This document shows, piece by piece, positions 36,824 through 45,439 of a DNA stretch of 64,000 nt. Both the position numbers and the translations under genes were made by a program. Location: assembly GCA_942491485.1 (NCBI GenBank), contig CALOAX010000011.1, positions 248,001 to 312,000 of the forward strand. The letters are read 5' to 3'. Within the stretch, counting starts at the first letter, position 1. Every line of letters begins with the position of its first letter. Source of the DNA: Desulfoluna sp942491485 (GTDB lineage Bacteria > Desulfobacterota > Desulfobacteria > Desulfobacterales > Desulfolunaceae). The notes below the pieces were generated by a model that was not told the DNA's origin, did not search any database, and worked only from the letters and a program-made list of their open reading frames with translations.

Positions 36824-36853
36824 ATTACCTATCCCAAACAAGGCATAGGTAAT
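36824..36853. other. Inverted repeat in the cold-shock gene leader region
   Basis: ATTACCTAT (36824-36832) and ATAGGTAAT (36845-36853), nine perfect pairs with a 12-base gap, in the AT-rich stretch 36600-36931 before the cold-shock gene. Could be an operator or a leader hairpin. Confidence 0.55.
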
Positions 36854-36931
36854 TACATCAACCCCCAACCACCAGACTCACCCCAAAGCATGGCCCCTGT
36901 ATGATGTAGAAATTGAAAAGGAGAATTCGTT

Positions 36932-37132
36932 TTGGCTACTGGAAAAGTAAAATGGTTCAGCGATAAGAAGGGATTCGGATTTATTGAACTGGAAGGCGAT
37001 TCCGACGTCTTTGTTCACTTCACCGAAATAACCATGGAAGGCTTCAAAACCCTGACAGAAGGCGAACTCGTCAATTTTGAAATCATCAAGACAGACAGGG
37101 GGCCCAGCGCCCGGAATGTGGTCAAGGCCTGA
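36932..37132 (+). CDS. Cold-shock domain protein (CspA family)
   Basis: 66 aa starting at TTG 36932; AAAGGAG lies 8 bases upstream and no ATG fits. Single cold-shock domain: MATGKVKWFSDKKGFGFIEL with RNP1 (KGFGFIE) and RNP2 (DVFVHFTEI), end GPSARNVVKA. Binds single-stranded RNA/DNA and melts RNA structure. Standard length. The long upstream region (over 300 bases) would permit an extended leader, as in other csp genes. Confidence 0.94.
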   Translation: MATGKVKWFSDKKGFGFIELEGDSDVFVHFTEITMEGFKTLTEGELVNFEIIKTDRGPSARNVVKA

Positions 37133-37158
37133 TCAGGCCGGGCCCACCCCAAACAACA

Positions 37159-37184
37159 GCCCGGCCGGGCAAGCCTGGCCGGGC
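37159..37184 (+). terminator. GC-rich hairpin after the cold-shock gene
   Basis: GCCCGGCC (37159-37166) / GGCCGGGC (37177-37184), loop of 10; a flanking GGCCGGGCCC adds alternatives. No T-run. Confidence 0.5.
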
Positions 37185-37236
37185 CTCAGAACATCACCAC
37201 ATCACAATCAGCAACGGGCACCCCGCCGCCGATCCA

Positions 37237-37707
37237 TTACTCCCCACCCGCGCAGAGACAAACGCGCCGTCGTCCCTTGAACAACAGAATCCCCACGGCT
37301 GGAATCAGCATGGCGGTATCACGCCAAACCGTGCCCCACCCCGTGTTGTCGTCCCCGGCACCAAAACACCCGCAGTCAAAGGTATAGCCCCGGGCGATGT
37401 TGTAGACAATCGCCACCATGAAGACCAGCAGCAGCCCTGAAATCACCCCCGACGACGAGGCGGGCCACACGCCAAGCAGAAGCCCCCCTCCTGCCATAAC
37501 CTCCACCCACGGCAACACAATGCCCGTGATATTGACAAGGTCCCCGGGGAGGATACCGTAGCCGTAAATGGTCTTGGCAAAACCATATGGATCGATAATT
37601 TTCTGCACGCCGGCGTAAATAAAAAGCAGGCCGAGCACCCACCTCGAAAGCAACTCCAGAACCGGCAACACCCGAGCAATCAGCCCATTTTCAACATCCG
37701 CTTTCAT
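37237..37707 (-). CDS. MauE/DoxX-type redox-associated membrane protein
   Basis: 156 aa from ATG 37707, overlapping the upstream stop as TGATG. Four membrane segments (LLSRWVLGLLFIYAGVQKII, LVNITGIVLPWVEVMAGGGL, GVISGLLLVFMVAIVYNIAR, DTAMLIPAVGILLF). AGVQKIIDPYGFAKTI and the Cys pair FDCGCFG after the third helix are typical of the MauE branch, which is linked to periplasmic thiol-disulfide chemistry. Last gene of the murJ-ftsB-TPR-rhodanese operon; its partner is the rhodanese encoded directly before. Confidence 0.85.
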   Translation of the reverse strand: MKADVENGLIARVLPVLELLSRWVLGLLFIYAGVQKIIDPYGFAKTIYGYGILPGDLVNITGIVLPWVEVMAGGGLLLGVWPASSSGVISGLLLVFMVAIVYNIARGYTFDCGCFGAGDDNTGWGTVWRDTAMLIPAVGILLFKGRRRVCLCAGGE

Positions 37708-38201
37708 CACTCCCCCTCCCCCACCGGCAATCCGGCAGCAACCCATGCCGGTATTCCATCGGCAAAAATGCGCACACGGGAATACCCTCCCTCCTTAAGC
37801 AACACAGCAAGGCGATGGCTCTCATCACAAAGCCGGCCGGAACAGTACGCAACAAACAAGGTATCCGGGGGATAGGCGTCCAAAAAATCAAAAAAACGAG
37901 ATTCAAAATCGTAAACCGAGAGGGACACCGCCCCTTTTATATGCCCCTCCTCGTAACTCCCTGAGTCCCGGGCATCCAAAAACACAACCCCGGACATCCA
38001 GAGAGCCTTCGCTTCCTCCACCGTTTGAACCGTGGCGGCATTCTCGTCTGCATCCGGCGTGGGGGTCACCACCCCCACCTCTGCGTTCCACTGCCCCACA
38101 AGGGGGATTCCCTTGGGGGAGAGGGCATTCCACACCAGGGCCACCCCCACCGATGCCACCAGAAGCAGAACCATTCGAACCATACACCTGCCCCAACGCA
38201 T
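37707..38201 (-). CDS. Membrane-anchored rhodanese-like protein
   Basis: 164 aa from ATG 38201 (TGATG overlap with the upstream gene; GTG 38204 is less likely). N-terminal signal or anchor (RMVLLLVASVGVALVW), then a rhodanese domain in about residues 60-160: VFLDARDSGSYEEGHIKGAV, active-site loop VAYCSGRLCDESHRLA with catalytic Cys, GYSRVRIFADGIPAWVAAGL. Predicted periplasmic sulfur or persulfide transfer. Translational coupling to the MauE-type gene suggests they act on the same thiol pathway. Confidence 0.88.
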   Translation of the reverse strand: MRWGRCMVRMVLLLVASVGVALVWNALSPKGIPLVGQWNAEVGVVTPTPDADENAATVQTVEEAKALWMSGVVFLDARDSGSYEEGHIKGAVSLSVYDFESRFFDFLDAYPPDTLFVAYCSGRLCDESHRLAVLLKEGGYSRVRIFADGIPAWVAAGLPVGEGE

Positions 38202-38440
38202 CACTCAGCCCCCCTGGCCACGCCATTACGGGCCAATGTGGCCCACTCCTCCAAAAGCACGCCTACCTCGGCCTTTTTCGAGGCGTTCACCAAGGCCTGG
38301 GCTTTGTCCAGGCCACATTTCAAATCCTCATCCCCTGGAGAGCGATCCAGTAGAAATGCATAGGCATCACGTGCTTCTTTTCCATACCCCTGCGACAAAT
38401 AGAGGTCGGCAAGGGCTCGTGTCGTAACGGGTGCACTCAC
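38201..38440 (-). CDS. Small TPR-like protein
   Basis: 79 aa: one or two tetratricopeptide-like helices (TRALADLYLSQGYGKEARDA, FLLDRSPGDEDL) followed by a helix (LVNASKKAEVGVLLEEWATL). No signal peptide. It overlaps ftsB by 4 bases and the rhodanese gene by 1, so it is translated as part of the operon. Function unknown; possibly a scaffold. Confidence 0.7.
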   Translation of the reverse strand: MSAPVTTRALADLYLSQGYGKEARDAYAFLLDRSPGDEDLKCGLDKAQALVNASKKAEVGVLLEEWATLARNGVARGAE

Positions 38441-38733
38441 TCTGCGGTATCCTTTCCGTGAAATTTCACGACAATTTCGTCCTCGGCCACCATGCCGAGA
38501 TCCCTCCTGGCAATGTGCTCCAGGTAGGCCGGGTCATTTTTAAGGCGCCGAATTTCCATTTCCAGCCTGCGGTTTTCCTCGGCGACGGTCCGGTTCAGCT
38601 CCTGCCGGTCCGTAAGCTCCTTGCGCCTCTCCTTTAAATCAAGAAACCCCCACTGCATGAACACCAGAGGAATCAGCAAACCAATCAGCACCAGAGCAAG
38701 CCCACCGCAGACGACCTTCTCTTTACCCTCCAC
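38437..38733 (-). CDS. ftsB: Septum formation initiator, FtsB/DivIC type
   Basis: 98 aa. Short N-terminus, one membrane helix (about residues 9-28, GGLALVLIGLLIPLVFMQWG), then a coiled coil (DLKERRKELTDRQELNRTVA, EENRRLEMEIRRLKND) ending in the family tail AYLEHIARRDLGMVAEDEIV. FtsB bridges FtsL and FtsQ in the divisome. Start overlaps the 3' end of murJ by 11 bases, joining a peptidoglycan-precursor flippase and a divisome protein in one transcript. Confidence 0.9.
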   Translation of the reverse strand: MEGKEKVVCGGLALVLIGLLIPLVFMQWGFLDLKERRKELTDRQELNRTVAEENRRLEMEIRRLKNDPAYLEHIARRDLGMVAEDEIVVKFHGKDTAE

Positions 38734-40309
38734 TGCGCCCCCTTCTCCTGTTGAGAATCTGTTGAATTACGGACAACTCGGGGCTTCTCAGAATCCGCGC
38801 CGCACACGCGTACCCCACCACCCCCACAATGACGCCGAAGGTTGTGGATATTGCGGACGAGGAAAACGTATACCCCCCGACAGGCATGAGAAATAGCAAT
38901 CCCTGCCAAACCATGCAGCCCATGACCACTGAAGCCATAACGCTCTTTACTGCCGAAACAAAAATGGTTTTGTATTCTAATTGAACCATCCCACGTTTGA
39001 CCAGCAGAAACAGCAGAAGCAAAAAATTGACCATCGAGGAGATGGAGACAGCCAGGGCCAGCCCGCGATGCGCCATGGGCCCCATGAGCAGAACGCTCAA
39101 GGCGATGTTGACCAAAATAGCCACAACAGCCACCTGAACAGGCGTTCGGGTGTCTTTAAATGCATAATAAAGGGGAACCGTCACGCGCACACTAGAGATG
39201 GCCCAGAGCCCCACTGCGTAAAAGAGAAGCGCATCAGCCGTCAGGGACACGGCAACCGCGTCGAAGGCACCGCGACTGAACAACAAGGCGATAAGGGGTT
39301 CCCTCAAGACCACCAACCCCACCGTGGCCGGAAGTGTTATAAACAAGGTAAAGCGCAGCCCGAAACTGAAGGTCTCGGCCACCCCGTCGAGGTCACCCTC
39401 CGCCATTTGCCGGGAGAGCGAGGGAAGCACCGCCGTGCCGATGGAGATGGCAAAGATCCCCAGAGGAAACTGCACCAGCCGGTCCGCATAATACAAACCG
39501 GTGATGCTCCCCGTATCGAGCAGAGAGGCGAGCATGGTACCGATAAACATGTTGACCTGGTACACAGCCGCCCCAAACACCGCTGGCAACATCAGCCGAC
39601 CGACGGTGGACAGAGCCGGGTGCCACAAAGGGCCAGCCTTAAAAAAAGAGAACCCACGGCGCCACAAGACCGGAATCTGCATCCCCAACTGAAGCAACCC
39701 GCCGAGAAGAACCCCCCAGGCGAGAAGCGTCACACGCACCTTCCCGTCGGTGCTCACCATACCGCCAACAACAAGGGACACGATCATCGCAAGGTTCAGA
39801 GCCACCGGGGCAAGGGCCGGGGCGGCAAAATGGCCGAGGACATTTAAAATGCCCATACAAAGCGCCACAAGACAGATAAACACCACATAGGGAAACATGA
39901 TGCGGGACAACTGGACGGTCAGCTCATATTTCCAGGGCTCCCCCTTAAACCCCGCCGCAATGGCCGAGACAATCCATGGAGAGGTCAGGACCCCCACCAC
40001 AGCTACCAGCGCAAGTACCAGGGAGAGCAGACGAAGGGTCGCCCCGGCCATTCGAAATGCTTCCGACCTTCCGTCCCGTTTCAGGGTTTCCGTAAAGACC
40101 GGAACAAACGAAATACTGAGGGAGCCTTCGGCAAACAAGCGCCTCAACATATTGGGAATGCGAAACGCAGCGATAAAGGCATCCGCAAGGGGCCCTGCAC
40201 CGAAATAATACGCCGTAACCATATCCCTTATATATCCAAAAATCCGGCTGAGCAGTGTGGCACTCCCGACAATGCCCGCAGCCCGGGTAACGTTTCCTTT
40301 TTCCGACAT
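38723..40309 (-). CDS. murJ: Lipid II flippase MurJ
   Basis: 528 aa from ATG 40309 (MSEKGNVTRAAG); a frame extension to 40354 is not needed. Typical MviN/MurJ: GIVGSATLLSRIFGYIRDMV, YYFGAGPLADAFIAAFRIPN, LRRLFAEGSLSISFVPVFTE, FPYVVFICLVALCMGILNVL, ADRLVQFPLGIFAISIGTAV, and GAFDAVAVSLTADALLFYAV. Fourteen membrane helices expected. It moves lipid II across the inner membrane. First gene of the minus-strand operon murJ-ftsB-TPR-rhodanese-MauE. Confidence 0.94.
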   Translation of the reverse strand: MSEKGNVTRAAGIVGSATLLSRIFGYIRDMVTAYYFGAGPLADAFIAAFRIPNMLRRLFAEGSLSISFVPVFTETLKRDGRSEAFRMAGATLRLLSLVLALVAVVGVLTSPWIVSAIAAGFKGEPWKYELTVQLSRIMFPYVVFICLVALCMGILNVLGHFAAPALAPVALNLAMIVSLVVGGMVSTDGKVRVTLLAWGVLLGGLLQLGMQIPVLWRRGFSFFKAGPLWHPALSTVGRLMLPAVFGAAVYQVNMFIGTMLASLLDTGSITGLYYADRLVQFPLGIFAISIGTAVLPSLSRQMAEGDLDGVAETFSFGLRFTLFITLPATVGLVVLREPLIALLFSRGAFDAVAVSLTADALLFYAVGLWAISSVRVTVPLYYAFKDTRTPVQVAVVAILVNIALSVLLMGPMAHRGLALAVSISSMVNFLLLLFLLVKRGMVQLEYKTIFVSAVKSVMASVVMGCMVWQGLLFLMPVGGYTFSSSAISTTFGVIVGVVGYACAARILRSPELSVIQQILNRRRGRSGG

Positions 40310-40610
40310 AGATTCCGATCCGAAATTAAAATAATGATGACAATTCCATAACAATCCAGCATGCCGTCATGGCCAGACTAACCTTTAGTCCAACCCCCTT
40401 CCAATGGCAACCCCTTTACCGGGAAGCAGCCACGGGACCAGGAAACAGCCGCCACAAAATGACCAAATGCAGCATCCGATGCTCCTTTGGCCCCGATATT
40501 TCATGAGAAAACGATCGGATATAGATAATGGACGTGATTCTAATGTGTTATTGCGAATAAGTTGAGTTGTTTGAAAAATGCAAAATGTAGTTCAGGGTTT
40601 GCTGCTCGAT

Positions 40611-40738
40611 TTTCTCACCCTTCGGGCGAGTCGGTTGCACTCATCTGCCACGTTATCAGAGTCTTGAGGTAACCCACTACATCTGCGGCTCTGATGCCTT
40701 GCATATAAGCGCACCCGACTCGTGAAATATCCGGGTTA
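40611..40738 (+). ncRNA. Candidate structured RNA element, copy A
   Basis: Shares a common layout with 41905-42034: TCACCCTTCGG, CGAG, CGG, GCAC, a central hairpin, then GATGCCTTGCATA and CGTGA. Central stem ATCAGAGTC (40655-40663) / GGCTCTGAT (40687-40695), nine pairs with one G-U; loop TTGAGGTAACCCACTACATCT. An outer stem CGAGTCGG/CCGACTCG closes it. The other copy keeps loop and pairing with different bases in the stem. Strand is not known; shown as plus because rpsT follows. The gap 40310-41100 holds only this element and the promoter. Confidence 0.55.
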
Positions 40739-40763
40739 GAGCCCCTGCCATCCATCTTTTCCC

Positions 40764-40790
40764 TTGACACCCCACCCAAAACACTATAAT
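40764..40790 (+). promoter_or_regulatory. Putative rpsT promoter
   Basis: Consensus TTGACA (40764-40769) and TATAAT (40785-40790), but only 15 bp apart. Predicted start near 40797 gives rpsT a leader of about 300 bases. Confidence 0.5.
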
Positions 40791-41100
40791 TTTACCAAGT
40801 TAAATTACTGTCGGACCCATAACCCATGGAGAGTTAAGGACATTCCTCCCTTCTCACTCTGTGCGCGTCGTGGGATGACCGGGCTCTCCGAAGGCGTTCT
40901 TGCGACGCGTCCTTCCAAAAAAGCCCGCCTCATCACTACATACCGGCAGAACTCACAATCCATATTACAGGTGGAGCCTTGATCATCGGCACGCTTACCG
41001 GCGAATGCACAGCAATCGCCCTGATGTAAGCACGCGGCATGTCGACACGAGCAGGACCTCACCGTTAAAAAAATTTCGACGATAAAAGGAGCTTAAGTCC

Positions 41101-41364
41101 TTGGCAAATCACAAATCGGCAAAAAAAAGAGCTATCCAGAACGAAAAAAAGCGTGTCCGCAACATGGCGGTAAAAACCCAGATGAAGAACGCCGTTAAGG
41201 CAGTTCGTTCCGCTGAAGCCGACAAGGCTGAAAACATGACCGACACCCTTATCCAAGCAACATCCGTGATTGACGTCGCCGCAAAGAAAGGCGTGATTCA
41301 CAAGAACACTGCCGCACGCAAGATCTCCCGTCTGACCAAGCTCGTCAACGGCGTCAAAGCTTAA
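41101..41364 (+). CDS. rpsT: 30S ribosomal protein S20
   Basis: 87 aa from TTG 41101, preceded by AAAGGAG with 9-base spacing; the N-terminus MANHKSAKKRAIQNEKKRVR is exactly the family start, so the TTG start is credible. Helical, Lys/Arg-rich, ending KNTAARKISRLTKLVNGVKA. Binds 16S rRNA early in 30S assembly. A rare start codon and a long leader are known means of control of S20 in E. coli. Own terminator follows. Confidence 0.95.
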   Translation: MANHKSAKKRAIQNEKKRVRNMAVKTQMKNAVKAVRSAEADKAENMTDTLIQATSVIDVAAKKGVIHKNTAARKISRLTKLVNGVKA

Positions 41365-41469
41365 TCACTGAATACAGCCACCCGGACAACCTTCAAACCA
41401 TTTTGAATGGATTGAACGATTGCCCCTGGCCCTCCGCAGCTCGCTGCGATTTCAGTTTCGCTTTACATA

Positions 41470-41516
41470 AAAAGGCCCTCCGGTAGCACTCGCGAGATAC
41501 CGGAAGGCCTTTTTTG
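41470..41516 (+). terminator. Rho-independent terminator of rpsT
   Basis: AAAAGGCCCTCCGGTA pairs with TACCGGAAGGCCTTTT (one mismatch) and a T-run follows (to 41515). About 105 bases after the stop. Confidence 0.9.
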
Positions 41517-41719
41517 TTTTCTCTTCGAGCATCCCCCGCACCCACAAGGTCCGCCCTGCCCCGAACAGTTCATGATAAATCACTCAGACCAAAGGCATAC
41601 ACATGAATCGAGACAGCTTTATTTGCAGCGAATAAAGATATGCCAAACGAACAACATGCAATCCACGCCTTCCTGGCTTGATTCTCACAACTGTCCAGCG
41701 CTCAAAAAACGGCAGCCAG

Positions 41720-41892
41720 CATCAAGGCATGCCACCTTGAAAGCAGGTTGGGAATGCGTTTTACCCCTCGCTCCTCAGGTCAAATCACATCCGCTTTTAA
41801 TTCAGGATAAGCCAGGTTTAAGCTGAACAAGCCGATTTGTCAGACCTTACAAAAACTTGACCCCGGACAGGGCCGCCGGAGGCTCAAGCTGA
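41720..41892. repeat. Dispersed intergenic element, copy 14 (diverged)
   Basis: GCATGCCACCTTGAAAGC, AGGTTGGGAATGCG, TTTTACCCCTCGCTCCTCAGG, ATCACATCCGC, then a right module TTACAAAAACTTGACCCCGG, ACAGGGCCGCCGGAGGC. Left inverted end is lost; core reads CCTCGCTCCTC instead of CCTCGTTCCTC. Confidence 0.7.
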
Positions 41893-41904
41893 ATAGCTAC
41901 TGAT

Positions 41905-42034
41905 TTTTTTTCACCCTTCGGACGAGCCGGGCGCACCCAGCAGCTGCGCTATCTGGGCGTTGAGACAAACCACACCATCTAAAGCCCAGATGCCTTGCAT
42001 AAAAACACACCCTCCCCGTGACATACCCGGGCTA
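41905..42034 (+). ncRNA. Candidate structured RNA element, copy B
   Basis: Second copy of the element at 40611-40738. Central stem ATCTGGGC (41951-41958) / GCCCAGAT (41984-41991), loop TTGAGACAAACCACACCATCT. The stem differs from copy A at several places, on both sides together, so pairing is kept. Its 3' end touches the lptE stop codon (minus strand). Transcribed strand unknown. Confidence 0.55.
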
Positions 42035-42550
42035 AAAACGCTGGGTCAAGCCCATCCAGACATTCTCTGCAAGATCTTCAGCAGCCAGCTCGAGCGCTGA
42101 GCTCCGAGCCGCCGTGGAGTCCACACCAGGCGAAACACTGTAGGTCTCCGTCCCCGTTACGGACGATCCCCTCCAGAGCACCTCACCGTCATCCCCGGCG
42201 AGCCTGAATGATGCCGTGATGGTAACCCGTTCTTCAATACCGTCGCCATCGCTATTTCGGGTAATCGTGGTCGTGGTGACCGAGCCGATCTCACCGGCAA
42301 GCCCACCGGCATCACCTGTACAACCAACGGCAGCCTCCGCCCCGGCGGCAATGGCCTCAGAGACGACATAACTCGCCACCATGGGAGCAAGGCGCACATC
42401 CGATGACCGGTTCTCAGGCACCGCCACACACAGACGGGACACCCCTTCCGGCAGCGAGCCGCTCCCCGCAAAACGATAGCCGCAACCCGAAAAGATCGCC
42501 ACCGCCAGCACACCGGCAGCAAGCGACTTCCATGCAAAACCCCTTCTCAT
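42032..42550 (-). CDS. lptE: LPS-assembly lipoprotein LptE
   Basis: 172 aa from ATG 42550 (GAGGTG upstream). Lipoprotein signal with lipobox FSGC, then GYRFAGSGSLPEGVSRLCVA, the usual LptE start after the lipid Cys. Alternating strands (VTTTTITRNSDGDGIEERVT, ITASFRLAGDDGEVLWRG) and a C-terminal helix (SALELAAEDLAENVWMGL). It plugs LptD in the outer membrane and guides LPS to the surface. Placed 63 bases downstream of leuS, a common arrangement in proteobacteria. Confidence 0.88.
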   Translation of the reverse strand: MRRGFAWKSLAAGVLAVAIFSGCGYRFAGSGSLPEGVSRLCVAVPENRSSDVRLAPMVASYVVSEAIAAGAEAAVGCTGDAGGLAGEIGSVTTTTITRNSDGDGIEERVTITASFRLAGDDGEVLWRGSSVTGTETYSVSPGVDSTAARSSALELAAEDLAENVWMGLTQRF

Positions 42551-42613
42551 GGGCACACCTCGCAACAGGTGGTCGCCCGCCCCGCAAGGCAGGGCAGGGC
42601 GACCACCCATGGA

Positions 42614-45202
42614 TTAAACCACAATATTGACAAGCTTCCCGGGAACCACGATCACCTTGCGGATCGCCTTGCCCTCGATAAACTTCTTAACGGAGTCATC
42701 GGCCAGAGCAAGCCCCTGAACCTCATCCTTGGACGCACCAGCGGGAACCTGAAACTTACTCCGGAGCTTGCCGTTCACCTGAACCACAATGAGCACCTCG
42801 TCAGAGACCAGGGCATCCTCACGGTATTCGGGCCAGGGCTGTTCCATCAGAAGCCCCTTGTCAGACAACTTCTCCCAGAGCTCTTCGGTGAAGTGCGGTG
42901 CCACGGGATTCAGGAGCAGAAGCACGGTTTCAGCGGCCCTCCTCATCACATCCACCCGAAGCGATGCATCAGCATCCACGGCGTACATGCTGTTCACCAA
43001 CTCCATCACCGCACTGATGGCGGTGTTGAAATGAAACTTACCCTCCACATCATCCGTCACCTTTTTGATAGTGGCGTTGATCTTGGTGTAGAGCTCACGA
43101 CTCTTTCCGGAAAGCTCACCTGCAGGACCATGATACGCCTCAACGCCGGCAAAGCCCTCAAGCCTGCCCGAGATGATGCGCCACACACGCCCGATGAACT
43201 TAAAGCACCCCTCCACGCTCTCATCATTCCACTCCAGGTCCTTTTCAGGGGGAGCGGCAAAGAGACAGAAAAGACGGGTGGTATCCGCGCCATAACGCCC
43301 CAGGAGGACATTCGGGTCGATGACGTTCTTCTTGGATTTGGACATCTTGATCACACGCCCCACATCCACAGGCGAACCGCAGAGCTTACAACTCACAGAG
43401 CCGTCCTCCGCCTTCTCCGTATCGGTGGGGAACACCCATTTGTGATTGGGGCAGGTCAAGGTCTCCTTGGTCACCATCCCCTGGGTGAGGAGCCGGGTAA
43501 AGGGCTCTTTGAAATCCACCAGATTGAGGTCACGCATCACGCGGGTGAAGTAGCGGGAGTAAAGAAGGTGCAAAATCGCATGTTCCACCCCACCGATGTA
43601 CTGATCCACAGGCATCCAGTAAGCCACGCGCTCTTTGTCCACCATCCCTTCGGTGTAATCCGGGCAGCAGTAGCGGGCAAAATACCAGGAAGACTCCACA
43701 AAGGTATCCATGGTGTCGGTGTCACGACGCGCCTCGGTGTTGCCGCACTTGGGACAGGTGGCCTTCTTGAAATAATCCAGGGTCCCCAGAGGAGAACCAC
43801 CGGATTCCAAAAGCTGAGCATCCTCCGGCAGTACAATGGGAAGGTCCTCTTCAGGAACCGGCACCGCGCCACAGGTATCGCAATGGATCATGGGAATGGG
43901 TGTTCCCCAGTACCGCTGACGGGACACGCCCCAGTCCCTCAACCGGAAGGAGATCGTTTTTTTACCGATTCCACGCTCATCGAGAAAGTCGGTAATGGCC
44001 TCTTTGGCAGCGACATTGTCCATGCCGTCAAAGGAGTCGGAGTTCACCATCTTACCGGCGTCCGTATAGGCCTCGGTCATGGTGGCACCGTCAAGCACAT
44101 CCCCTTCAGGACTCACAACGACCTTTACCTCCAACCCATACTTGCGGGCAAAGTCAAAGTCGCGCTGATCATGGGCAGGCACAGACATGACCGCACCGGT
44201 GCCGTACTCCATCAAGGCAAAGTTGGCAGCATAAATGGGCATTTTGTAGCCAGTCAGAGGGTTGAGGCAATACGCACCGGTAAACACCCCCTCCTTCTCA
44301 TAACTCTCCACGGCCTTGCTGGAACGGTCCTGCTTGAGGATACGATCCACAAATTCGCCCACAGCCCCTTCCTGCTCCGTCCCCTTTGACAGCTGAGCCA
44401 CCATGGGGTGTTCTGGAGCCAGACACATAAAGGTCGCCCCAAAAAGAGTGTCAGGGCGCGTGGTAAAGACAGAAAGGGTTTCATCAAAGCCCTCCACCTC
44501 AAAAACCACTTCGGAGCCTACGCTTTTGCCGATCCAGTTTTTCTGCATGGTGGTCACACTGTCGGGCCACCCGCCCAGCTTATCGCAGTGCACCAGGAGG
44601 TCGTCCGCATAGTCGGTGATGCGGAAGAACCACTGCCAGAGCTTCTTCTGCTGCACGGTTTCTCCACATCGCCAGCAGCAGTCGTTCTCCACCTGCTCGT
44701 TGGCAAGCACCGTATGGCAGGGCTCGCACCAGTTGACATAGGACTCCTTGCGGTAAGCCATGCCCTTTTCAACCATCTGAATAAAGAGCCACTGCTCCCA
44801 CCGATAGTATTCCGGGGTACAGGTGGCGATCTCCCGATCCCAATCGTAGCTGAAACCAATGCGCTTGAGCTGGCTGCGCATGGTGTCGATGTTGGCATAG
44901 GTCCACGCCGCAGGATGGGTATTGTTGTCTATGGCGGCATTCTCCGCGGGCATCCCGAAGGCGTCCCATCCCATGGGATGAAGCACATTGAAGCCCCGCA
45001 TCTTTTTATACCGGGCCACCACGTCACCAATGGTGTAGTTCCGAACATGCCCCATATGGATATTGCCCGACGGGTATGGAAACATCTCCAGCAGGTAATA
45101 TTTCTCTTTTTCAGGATCTTCGACCACCCGAAACGAGCCGTCTTCAGCCCACCTTTGCTGCCACTTGGACTCAATCGAGTCCGGGAGATACTTATCTTCC
45201 AT
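42614..45202 (-). CDS. leuS: Leucyl-tRNA synthetase
   Basis: 862 aa, full class I LeuRS. HIGH motif near residues 40-55 (MFPYPSGNIHMGHVRNYTIG); zinc and editing domain with TRPDTLFGATFMCLAPEHP and GTGAVMSVPAHDQRDFDFA; KMSKS at residues 619-623 (IKMSKSKKNVIDP); anticodon-binding and C-terminal domains follow. Two Cys clusters (WCEPCHTVLANEQV / CCWRCG and CPKCGN) fit zinc knuckles. Charges tRNA-Leu. GGAGG upstream of ATG 45202. First gene of leuS-lptE. Confidence 0.96.
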   Translation of the reverse strand: MEDKYLPDSIESKWQQRWAEDGSFRVVEDPEKEKYYLLEMFPYPSGNIHMGHVRNYTIGDVVARYKKMRGFNVLHPMGWDAFGMPAENAAIDNNTHPAAWTYANIDTMRSQLKRIGFSYDWDREIATCTPEYYRWEQWLFIQMVEKGMAYRKESYVNWCEPCHTVLANEQVENDCCWRCGETVQQKKLWQWFFRITDYADDLLVHCDKLGGWPDSVTTMQKNWIGKSVGSEVVFEVEGFDETLSVFTTRPDTLFGATFMCLAPEHPMVAQLSKGTEQEGAVGEFVDRILKQDRSSKAVESYEKEGVFTGAYCLNPLTGYKMPIYAANFALMEYGTGAVMSVPAHDQRDFDFARKYGLEVKVVVSPEGDVLDGATMTEAYTDAGKMVNSDSFDGMDNVAAKEAITDFLDERGIGKKTISFRLRDWGVSRQRYWGTPIPMIHCDTCGAVPVPEEDLPIVLPEDAQLLESGGSPLGTLDYFKKATCPKCGNTEARRDTDTMDTFVESSWYFARYCCPDYTEGMVDKERVAYWMPVDQYIGGVEHAILHLLYSRYFTRVMRDLNLVDFKEPFTRLLTQGMVTKETLTCPNHKWVFPTDTEKAEDGSVSCKLCGSPVDVGRVIKMSKSKKNVIDPNVLLGRYGADTTRLFCLFAAPPEKDLEWNDESVEGCFKFIGRVWRIISGRLEGFAGVEAYHGPAGELSGKSRELYTKINATIKKVTDDVEGKFHFNTAISAVMELVNSMYAVDADASLRVDVMRRAAETVLLLLNPVAPHFTEELWEKLSDKGLLMEQPWPEYREDALVSDEVLIVVQVNGKLRSKFQVPAGASKDEVQGLALADDSVKKFIEGKAIRKVIVVPGKLVNIVV

Positions 45203-45410
45203 TATATTTCAAACCTCCAGAGCGTGTAATATTGCAAATGGATTCAGAATCGTAGACATTAGATTCTCAATAAACGTAAGTACGTCAAACAAATTTAAAT
45301 GCCATAATCATAGATAAATGGCAAGCAAAAGGCCCGATACGCCCCCTCCCCCGACCGCTTGAAGCCTGAAAAACCAACGCCCTTCGCCCCCATCGGCCGG
45401 GAGGTTTATA

Positions 45411-45439
45411 TTGACTTGCCTCCGACAATCCCCTATTTA
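45411..45439 (+). promoter_or_regulatory. Putative promoter upstream of rng
   Basis: TTGACT (45411-45416), 17-bp spacer, TATTTA (45434-45439). If used, the rng transcript has a leader of about 650 bases. In 45203-46092 I see no convincing gene; a 6-bp inverted repeat AGAATC/GATTCT lies at 45246-45267 before leuS. Confidence 0.4.

Noticed and set aside
42569..44389. 606-aa plus-strand open frame opposite leuS
   Set aside because: It lies antisense inside leuS, lacks a ribosome site and recognisable motifs, and is explained by high third-position GC of the real gene.
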